DNA of 19,555 bases, taken from assembly GCA_027335985.1 (NCBI GenBank), contig DAHWGX010000043.1, positions 1 to 19,555 of the forward strand, written 5' to 3'. The position numbers were made by a program, and so were the translations under genes. This DNA comes from Nitrospirota bacterium. GTDB taxonomy: Bacteria > Nitrospirota_A > Leptospirillia > Leptospirillales > Leptospirillaceae. Shown here one piece after another: positions 13,930 to 19,555 of this stretch. The notes under the pieces are model-generated. The model ran no database searches. It was not told the origin of the DNA and saw nothing but the letters and a program-made list of their open reading frames with translations. The number at the start of each line of letters is the position of its first letter. Position 1 is the first letter of the stretch.

Positions 13930-13980
13930 TCATGCATGAATGAATTTATTGTTAACAAATTGCTACAAAAACATTCTCAA
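13930..13980 (-). promoter_or_regulatory. AT-rich control region of the receptor gene: two palindromes and possible promoter
   Basis: Two perfect 10-bp palindromes, TCATGCATGA (13930-13939) and TTGTTAACAA (13949-13958), lie 19 bp apart start to start. On the minus strand TTGAGA (13980-13975) and TGTTAA (13957-13952) are spaced 17 nt. The -35 is good and the -10 poor (3 of 6), and the -10 overlaps the second palindrome, as an operator would. The sequence does not resemble a Fur box closely. Confidence 0.35.
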
Positions 13981-14026
13981 AACATGACGATCTGGTTAAT
14001 TTCCGATTAATATTGAGGAGCGTGAG

Positions 14027-14134
14027 ATGGTCTGGTCCCGCTTGGAGGATCGACGGATCCTGTCCCTCCCGGACAGCGTCAAGCGTCCAGGAGAGTACGC
14101 TCTATTTCGAAGGCTCGATCTTGGAAAAAACTGA
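14027..14134 (+). CDS. Possible 35-residue small ORF
   Basis: ATG 14027 is preceded by GAGGAG (14015-14020) at a 6-nt spacing and by AT-rich DNA with a TTAATATT element that could be a -10. The peptide is basic (MVWSRLEDRRILSLPDSVKR at its start), without a membrane segment or known motif. It may be a leader peptide, a remnant, or chance; the ribosome site is the only real support. Confidence 0.25.
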   Translation: MVWSRLEDRRILSLPDSVKRPGEYALFRRLDLGKN

Positions 14135-14531
14135 AGGATCTGCCGGAGACGAGGGGGAGGACCGCCATGGGATGGAGGGGGCTGAAGCGCCCTTGGTGAG
14201 GGGTCCGTGGCCAGGAAACGCTTCCTGTCCGACCCAGGCCAGTTCCAGATGGCATTCGGACCCGGGTCGGGAAATCCTTACCCCTGGAAGGAAGGGTGTT
14301 CGGCCGGAGCCGGACCGGTTCGTCCGTGAGTTTCCGGGCCCTCCGGCATCAAACAAGCCGACACGCATGTCGTCCGATGGAACAGGTTACCGGGCCGCAA
14401 CACCTGGATCCGGATCCACCGGAGACCCTTCGAATCGAGAATCCTCCGATCCCGACTTCCTCCAGAAAATTCCAGCGAATGAAAATGACAACCGAAGAAA
14501 TGTCGTGTGAAGATAAGCTTACAGGACCGGC
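14135..14531. other. Region without a supportable gene
   Basis: About 400 bp between the receptor control region and a weak ORF. All six frames give Arg/Pro/Ser-rich translations typical of non-coding GC-rich DNA, with no ribosome site, hairpin plus T-run, or repeat recognised. It may be a decayed gene. Confidence 0.4.
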
Positions 14532-14897
14532 ATGGACGCTCCTCCAGAAACAGGCACCCCCCTTCTCCCGGAAGATATTTCTGACGATCGGGAACCCGCC
14601 AGGCCGGAGAGACTCCCGTCCCGAAAAGAGAACGGACCGCAGGAACGATTGGGTCGTGCGGACTCCTCCGGAGACGGCGACCGGCTCGCCGGGACAGACC
14701 CGGAACAGACGAAGAAGATTTCAGTTCTTCCGGATCCGGAAGGCCGTATGCCGGAACGACCTGAAATCACCCCCGTGCTTGCCGGAAGAGTCCTTCCAGC
14801 TGGGAACTTCTTTTCCGGCTCCCTCGATCCGTTCGACGGCCGTCCCGCGATTTCTGTGATTTCGGTCCTTTTATCCAGGAGTCAAAAAAATCCATAA
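14532..14897 (+). CDS. Weak hypothetical ORF
   Basis: This 121-codon ORF starts at ATG 14532 with AGGA (14523-14526) 5 nt before it. It encodes an acidic, Pro/Asp/Glu-rich polypeptide (MDAPPETGTPLLPEDISDD at the start) with a slightly hydrophobic C-terminus (DGRPAISVISVLLSRS). No signal peptide, domain or family is recognised. Its composition is more protein-like than the competing frames, but it overlaps a similar-length ORF in another frame. It lies 173 bp upstream of the cyclase gene. I list it as a candidate only. Confidence 0.25.
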   Translation: MDAPPETGTPLLPEDISDDREPARPERLPSRKENGPQERLGRADSSGDGDRLAGTDPEQTKKISVLPDPEGRMPERPEITPVLAGRVLPAGNFFSGSLDPFDGRPAISVISVLLSRSQKNP

Positions 14898-15070
14898 TCA
14901 AAACTTGGGTATGAGGTTCTTCATCCTGCTTAAAAGAGCTGAAAGGGATGGATCCTCCGGGTCTCTTTCTCCCGAATCGCCCCGGCATTTCCGGCCGGAT
15001 CCGGAAAAAGACCCGCGCCACGGGAGCGGCCTCGTCCGGCTCCGGGGCCCGACGGCCAGGAGGGAACCGG

Positions 15071-16324
15071 ATGGACATGACCAGGCGTCTCCCCCCTTCC
15101 ATCCGGAAGGGTTTGCCCCGCTTCGCCCCCTGGCTCTGGCCCGGAAGGGCGCTGGCCTTTTTCCTGTTTTTTCTGACGGCCCTCATCGTCCTCTCCTACG
15201 GAGGCGCCCTCCTCGAATTTTTCTCCTACCTCCATGACGAGCGCCAGGTCCAGAGCCTTTCCCGCGAAGCCCGCCTCCTCGAGCGGATCGACATCGGCAT
15301 CGGACGGGTCCGCCTCGCCCACGACGCCTACCTTGTCTCGGGCAAGACATCCTATCTGGTGGCCTACACCACGGGGATCGAAAGACTGTTCCAGAACATG
15401 CGACAGCTCAAAAGGATCCGAAGTAGGGCGAAGGATTCAGAGACCGACCTCGCCCTACGGAGCGCGGTCGGGGGATTCGACACGTCCCTTCTCTCCCAGG
15501 CCCGCGACCTGGAACGCCGGGGGCTAATGGAGACGCGAACGCACTTTCTGAAGGAGGACCTCACCGCCCGGCTTCTTCCCATCCAGCAGTCCCTGGCCAG
15601 GGCCCTCCTCCAACTGAGGACGGAGGAGTGGCACCGGAGACGGTCGGCACGAATCCATCTCCTGGGAACATCGACGCTGTTCGGGATCTCCTTCCTTCTC
15701 TTCTCCACATTCCTGGGTGTGACCGCCGGTCGGATCACTCGGGACATCGCGAGCGTCAGCCAGCTCGTTACCTCCCTTTACCACGACTCGCACCATGATC
15801 CCCTGACCGGGTTGCCGAACCGGGCGTCGGTCCTGGACTCCCTCGACCGTCTCCTTTCCGAACACCCGAAAGAAGGGGCTGTCCTGGCTCTCCTCTATAT
15901 CGATCTGGACGGATTCAAGGCGGTCAACGACCGACTGGGCCACGACAAGGGGGACCTGGCTCTCGTGGCCGTTTCCAGGAGATTCAAGCGCGTGATTCCC
16001 GACGGCGACATCCTCGCGCGGATGGGAGGGGACGAGTTCCTGCTCCTGATCCCCTTCGGAGAGGGGCCCGACATTCCCGAAAAGGTCGCGTCCCGCCTGA
16101 TCGGGACCCTGTCAGACCCCCTCGACATCGCGGGGAAGCCGGCCGTTCTCGGAGCAAGCATCGGGATCGCCTTCTTCCCGTCCGACGGAAATACGTCGGA
16201 AACCCTCATCAAGAAGGCCGACGAGGCGATGTACCGGGCCAAGACGGGCGGCGGCAACCGCTTCCAGTTCGCCGGGGAGAAGCCTCAACACCTCGGTTTT
16301 TTTTCATCATCGCCTGATGCGTGA
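15071..16324 (+). CDS. Membrane-bound diguanylate cyclase (GGDEF) with periplasmic sensor domain
   Basis: The product has 417 residues. ATG 15071 has an excellent AGGAGGG (15058-15064) 6 nt upstream; the longer in-frame start at 14948 lacks one. Layout: cytoplasmic N-terminus, membrane helix at about 26-48, a helical periplasmic region of about 145 residues (Arg/Leu-rich, like four-helix-bundle CHASE3-type sensors), and a second membrane helix at about 194-217. The GGDEF domain runs from about residue 235, where DPLTGLPNRAS begins it. The active site MGGDEF is intact (Gly319-Phe323) and the metal-binding Asp278 lies in YIDLDGFKAVND. The protein would make c-di-GMP from two GTP in response to a periplasmic signal, typically favouring attachment or biofilm. 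The inhibitory I-site RxxD is degenerate: PDGD (310-313), with Pro in place of Arg, so product inhibition through it is unlikely. No EAL domain is attached. Confidence 0.93.
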   Translation: MDMTRRLPPSIRKGLPRFAPWLWPGRALAFFLFFLTALIVLSYGGALLEFFSYLHDERQVQSLSREARLLERIDIGIGRVRLAHDAYLVSGKTSYLVAYTTGIERLFQNMRQLKRIRSRAKDSETDLALRSAVGGFDTSLLSQARDLERRGLMETRTHFLKEDLTARLLPIQQSLARALLQLRTEEWHRRRSARIHLLGTSTLFGISFLLFSTFLGVTAGRITRDIASVSQLVTSLYHDSHHDPLTGLPNRASVLDSLDRLLSEHPKEGAVLALLYIDLDGFKAVNDRLGHDKGDLALVAVSRRFKRVIPDGDILARMGGDEFLLLIPFGEGPDIPEKVASRLIGTLSDPLDIAGKPAVLGASIGIAFFPSDGNTSETLIKKADEAMYRAKTGGGNRFQFAGEKPQHLGFFSSSPDA

Positions 16325-16549
16325 TCGCTCCCGGTGCGTCTTCTCCAGCGACCGCAAACCAGAGGATTTGTCAGAAAAGCCCCTCCCGAGCCCTTTGTTG
16401 AGGTCGCGGTTTTTAAATGGAAACGACGACGTGCCGGATCAGCGGCCCGGTGGGGTCCGGATCCCGACACTAAAAACGCTTGGACAGACGAGCGGATAAG
16501 GGATATCCTGACGGGAGGCCCGCACGGAACGGTCTTGGCCGCGGTCACG

Positions 16550-16873
16550 CTACCACCGCTCGAGGTACCACCCTCTCACCAGGAGATGCCTCCGGGAGGC
16601 AGGCCCCTCCCCCGATAACCGACCCCATCCTTTCGCCTCCCCCAGGACGCTCACGAGATCCCCCGGGCCGATCACCCTCGCCGAGACCCGTTTTCCCTTC
16701 CGCATCCCTGTTCGGAGCGCTTCGGTCGGCCTGAGAGTGGAAACGGCGAGAAGGAACGCGTCTCTTTCGGGAAACCGGGATTGCCCGGAGGCGGAACTCG
16801 CGGGAGATTCCCCCACGAGAGGAACGGCCCCGACGAGAAACAGGTATCCTCCGGAGGCCAGAACCCTTTTCAG
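16550..16873 (-). CDS. SH3-like domain protein, start uncertain (CTG or frameshifted continuation)
   Basis: The frame ends at the TAG at 16552-16550. Its C-terminal 60 residues (for example RVSARVIGPGDLVSVLGEAK and GWGRLSG, ending GWYLERW) resemble bacterial SH3 domains of envelope proteins, with a V-GPGD-V-VLGE-GW pattern. Taking CTG at 16873, with GGAGG (16884-16880) exactly 6 nt upstream, gives 107 residues that begin with KRVLASGGYLFLVGAVPLVG and look like a signal peptide. No ATG, GTG or TTG in frame has comparable support; the GTG at 17074 adds Arg-rich sequence unlike a protein. It lies 2 nt after the stop of the lipoprotein frame upstream. Either it is translationally coupled to it, or both are parts of one broken lipoprotein gene. 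Confidence 0.5.
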   Translation of the reverse strand: MKRVLASGGYLFLVGAVPLVGESPASSASGQSRFPERDAFLLAVSTLRPTEALRTGMRKGKRVSARVIGPGDLVSVLGEAKGWGRLSGEGPASRRHLLVRGWYLERW

Positions 16874-16875
16874 GT

Positions 16876-17096
16876 CTATCCTCCCAGGAGGACAAACTGC
16901 CCCGGCACGGGTCTCCTCCCGGACCGGATGAAGGCGGGAGGGACCCGCATTCCGGGAGAGGCGAGCACCGTTCTCTCCTGGGAAAAATCCCCGGCGCAGC
17001 CGGCTATCCCCGGCCAAAACACGAGCAGAATCCAGAATATCCGACGAAATAGGCGCTTTTTCCCCAGGAAGCACGACGACCTTCCCTCACTTTCAC
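16876..17096 (-). pseudogene. Small lipoprotein reading frame, needs a frameshift to be translated
   Basis: GTG at 17096 has AAGGAAGG about 6 nt upstream and starts VKVREGRRASWGK, then hits a run of five A (17061-17057 on the minus strand). Adding one A continues as KKRLFRRIFWILLVFWPG and then IAGC, a very good lipoprotein signal with a consensus lipobox (I-A-G-C). The frame runs through AGDFSQERTVLASPGMRVPP to the TAG at 16878-16876. Without the added base this frame has no ATG, GTG or TTG start. A homopolymer sequencing error, a genuine inactivating deletion and ribosomal slippage are all possible. The frame change at its end into the SH3-like ORF suggests a single lipoprotein of about 180 residues with two one-base deletions. 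Confidence 0.5.
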
Positions 17097-17374
17097 AATC
17101 CGCCTTCCTTTTTACGGAATCTTCCCATCCATTTTCAGGACGATTCCGAAAAAAGAAGAGGTTTTCTCAAAAACGGTAGCGTCCCCTCCCCGTACCTCCG
17201 GAGAGAAAATCCGAAATCCGGGACAGCAGGGCACACAAACCGCACCAGAAAGAGCGCATCGGGCTCTCCTTTGCTCGCCAGCCAAGGGAGATCCGAATGT
17301 CTCCCCTTCCTCATTCTCCCGTACCGGTGTTCCGGCACGGTGAAGAAACCGTGACCCTGAGGCGACGGGAAATG
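17097..17374. other. Gene-free spacer upstream of the lipoprotein locus
   Basis: About 280 bp between the second receptor's terminator and the lipoprotein frame. An ORF crossing into the receptor gene in another frame is a shadow. No promoter is clear. No repeats were seen. Confidence 0.4.
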
Positions 17375-17409
17375 AAAAAGGCCCGACAGGGGAACTCCCC
17401 GCCGGGCCT
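17375..17409 (-). terminator. Rho-independent terminator of the second receptor gene
   Basis: On the minus strand AGGCCCG pairs with CGGGCCT (17409-17403 with 17385-17379) and an inner GGGG/CCCC stem closes an AGTT loop. It is followed by TTTTTC (complement of the A-run at 17375-17379). It lies 25 bp after the stop. Confidence 0.9.
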
Positions 17410-17433
17410 TCGCAGCATTGAACCAGAAGACGG

Positions 17434-19555
17434 TTAGAAGGTGATAGTCGCCCCGCCGAAGACGTTGATCGGCTCTCCGGGATAAACGAACAGAGTTTCC
17501 GCACTGTTCGCCCCTGGGGCGAGAAAGGCCGGTTCGTAATAATTGGTGTTAAGAAGGTTGAAGGCGTTGAAGAAGAGCTGAGCCTTGTTGTACCAGGAGG
17601 CCTTCGGTAGATCGTAGGCCACCAGGAGGTTTGTGGCCCAATATCCCGGCGCGTTGGTCTGGATATTTGCATTTCCGTTGACGCCGCCGCCGGTGTCGAT
17701 GACATTCATCATGCCGGTGTAGCGCTCGTTCACCGTGACGTGCCAGTTCCCCTGGGCATAGTTGAGGTCGATATTGCCCAGCATGTTCGGAACGAAGGGT
17801 AGGGGATCCCCTGAGTTGCTCAGGACGGTAGAGGTTCCCAGACCGTACTGGGCGCTCACGAAATAGGCGTCGACCGCGGAGAAGCTTCCGTCGACACTGA
17901 AGCCATCGGGAAGATTCCGCTTGAACTCCGCTTCGAATCCCCGCATCTCGGCCAGGCCTGCCGAGGACGGGATCGCATTGGTCACTCCTCCGGGAAGAAC
18001 CTGGAGGGTTGTCGCAAACATGTTGTTGATGTAGTCGTTGTAAAAATCAAAGGCCACGAATCCTTTCTCGGACTCGTACCGGGCACCGATCTCCGCATCG
18101 TTTACAATCTCCGGCTTGATATTGACCGCATTGTTCGGAGTTCCCGGAGCCAGCTCGAAGAACTGGAGGCTTGGCGCGGAATAGGACTGGCCCGCATTGA
18201 CGTAGACCTTCCAGTTCTTTCCCGGATACCAGTTGACACCCACATGGGGAAGAGGAACGACGAAGGACTGACCGGCCGAAGCCGCATAATTTGCATTACC
18301 CGATCCGAAAGTGTTACCTGCCGCATTTGTTGCAGTCTGGGCTCCTGACATCAGCGAATTGACATACTGCTGGTTGACCGCCATGACCCGGAATCCGGCG
18401 CTTATCAGCCAGTCATCGTTGGGCCTGTAATGGTCCTCGAGATACCCGCCGATGGTGGTCATCAGATTCGAGCCGCCGGCATTGCCGGTAATCTTGTTGG
18501 TCCCGATGGGCACATTTCCGTACAGCGTGTTGTTGTAGGAGAGCCGGGCCCCCATGTGCACCTTGTTGCCGGCGAAGGTCTGGATGGCCGTTTCGGCGAT
18601 GTCTCCGACCTTGTATCCCTGCCCCTGGATGTAAGTAAAGTTGAAGGGGTTGGCACAAGCTACGGAATTGGCTGCATTGCAGACTCCACCGTAGGAAGGC
18701 TGCACATCCTGGAAGGCCGTCCCGTTCGCCCCGGCTGTTGGTGCCCCGTTGATCCCCACGGGAACCTGGATCACCCCATAGGGAACCAGGAGCGCAAAGG
18801 CGTTGTTCTTGACCGAGACCGCGCTGTTCAACTGGTCCTCGCCCTGAAGGGTGATCATGTAGCGCTGGGAAATCCAGGCTTTGTAATACGGAGAATCCTG
18901 GACGGACTGTCCCGACGGATAGCTTGTGTTCTCGCCATTTGGGAGTCCGTTATAGGTCGGCCCGAACTGGTTGAAGTTCTGGAGCGAGGTCGAGGCGCCC
19001 CGGTCGTAGTTCTTGTAGGCTCCCGTGAACATGAGGTCGATCTTCCCTGAGGTCAGGTACTTGGTCACGTTCGCGTAGTCCTGGTATTCCTGGAGACCGG
19101 TATAGTCCTGGAAGCCCTGCTGGTTGATGATCGAGAGGTCGTTGTAGGCACCGACTCCGATTCTGTCGTTGATTCCGGTGTTGGTGATAAAGGAGGTATA
19201 ATACTGCCCGTAGGAGCCCATGCCGGCAGTGATCTGTGAGTAGGGTTCCTGGGTGGGCTGCATCAGGTGGATGTTGACGTTGCATCCTGAGGCGTAGTTG
19301 TACAGGTTCGCGGATGTCGTCACCCCACGCTGGATGTCGACCGAAGCGATGTCGAGGTTGAAGAGATTCAGGTCGTAGACCATCCCGCCGTCCTGGTTCT
19401 GATTGAAAGGAACTCCTTCGACCTCGAACTCGATGTTGGAGCCCCCGGAGGGTGCCGTGTTCGATCCGCCCGTGCTGTAGCCCCGGCAGGTGAAGTAGTT
19501 CATGCCGCCCGTGACGCCGTTCGCTCCGGACCGGGAATAGTAGTTGATGCCCGGC
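17434..19555 (-). CDS. TonB-dependent outer-membrane receptor, paralogue of the 10947-13814 gene (N-terminus outside window)
   Basis: The visible part is 706 residues, covering most of the plug and the whole barrel. The frame is open to the window edge and starts PGINYYSRSG, aligning with PGIEFYSRSG of the other receptor, so the gene begins about 270 codons upstream. Shared landmarks with the paralogue are GGMNYFTCRGY, IASVDIQRGVTTS, YASGCNVNI, TKYLTSGKIDL, YKNYDRGAS, GYLEDHYRP, PLPHVGVNWYP, ERYTGMMNVID, NLLNTNYYEP and LFVYPGEPINVFGGATITF with terminal Phe. Its plug has the same two Cys, and a loop pair lies in GGVCNAANSVACA. It is an outer-membrane active importer that depends on TonB-ExbBD; the ligand is unknown. 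Longer Asn/Gly/Ala-rich extracellular loops differ most from the paralogue, which suggests different ligands. Confidence 0.93.
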   Translation of the reverse strand, partial: PGINYYSRSGANGVTGGMNYFTCRGYSTGGSNTAPSGGSNIEFEVEGVPFNQNQDGGMVYDLNLFNLDIASVDIQRGVTTSANLYNYASGCNVNIHLMQPTQEPYSQITAGMGSYGQYYTSFITNTGINDRIGVGAYNDLSIINQQGFQDYTGLQEYQDYANVTKYLTSGKIDLMFTGAYKNYDRGASTSLQNFNQFGPTYNGLPNGENTSYPSGQSVQDSPYYKAWISQRYMITLQGEDQLNSAVSVKNNAFALLVPYGVIQVPVGINGAPTAGANGTAFQDVQPSYGGVCNAANSVACANPFNFTYIQGQGYKVGDIAETAIQTFAGNKVHMGARLSYNNTLYGNVPIGTNKITGNAGGSNLMTTIGGYLEDHYRPNDDWLISAGFRVMAVNQQYVNSLMSGAQTATNAAGNTFGSGNANYAASAGQSFVVPLPHVGVNWYPGKNWKVYVNAGQSYSAPSLQFFELAPGTPNNAVNIKPEIVNDAEIGARYESEKGFVAFDFYNDYINNMFATTLQVLPGGVTNAIPSSAGLAEMRGFEAEFKRNLPDGFSVDGSFSAVDAYFVSAQYGLGTSTVLSNSGDPLPFVPNMLGNIDLNYAQGNWHVTVNERYTGMMNVIDTGGGVNGNANIQTNAPGYWATNLLVAYDLPKASWYNKAQLFFNAFNLLNTNYYEPAFLAPGANSAETLFVYPGEPINVFGGATITF

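Noticed and set aside
17112..17705. 197-codon minus-strand ORF overlapping the end of the second receptor
   Set aside because: It is out of frame with the receptor, crosses its terminator and has non-protein-like composition.
18430..19050. 206-codon plus-strand ORF opposite the second receptor
   Set aside because: Antisense shadow of a well-supported receptor frame.
1..19555. CRISPR arrays, tRNA or rRNA genes, toxin-antitoxin or phage genes
   Set aside because: No regularly spaced direct repeats, no tRNA T-arm pattern in a cloverleaf context, and no recognisable genes of these classes were seen on either strand.

Overview
The window is bacterial chromosomal DNA, GC-rich (a little under 60% by eye) and densely coding. 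The mix of genes suggests a Gram-negative, acidophilic iron oxidiser of the Leptospirillum type (Nitrospirota): two large paralogous TonB-dependent receptors, several secreted proteins of unknown function, flavin-dependent thymidylate synthase ThyX, a 2-Cys peroxiredoxin and a membrane diguanylate cyclase. That assignment is inference from gene content only.

Layout. 1-1469: remains of IS200/IS605-family DNA, with the C-terminus of a TnpA (cut by the window edge), terminal hairpins, a badly decayed tnpB and a well-preserved right-end hairpin. 1492-5968: a plus-strand run with a small lipoprotein, a short hypothetical, a peroxiredoxin with its own promoter and terminator, a HAD phosphatase, a small outer-membrane barrel and a secreted protein behind a textbook sigma-54 promoter. 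6330-8013: a UPF0173 metallo-beta-lactamase-fold hydrolase (minus) divergent from thyX (plus). 8241-10196: three minus-strand genes for exported or membrane proteins (beta-propeller, small periplasmic protein, single-span membrane protein). 10947-13814: a complete TonB-dependent receptor (minus) with its terminator. 13815-15070: about 1.25 kb with only weak ORFs. 15071-16324: diguanylate cyclase. 16550-17096: a minus-strand lipoprotein/SH3-like locus that needs frame changes or a CTG start to be read. 17434-19555: a second TonB-dependent receptor, 5' end outside the window.

The common theme is the cell envelope: outer-membrane uptake, periplasmic proteins, lipoproteins and a c-di-GMP sensor. 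No single pathway or defence system links the genes, and I found no convincing previously undescribed multi-gene system. The most informative signals are regulatory: a perfect -24/-12 site at 5254-5269, a perfect TGTGA-N6-TCACA site at 4334-4349, and octamer repeats shared by the regions upstream of the peroxiredoxin and the outer-membrane barrel. Also worth attention are the paralogous receptors with conserved cysteine pairs and the frameshifted lipoprotein locus.
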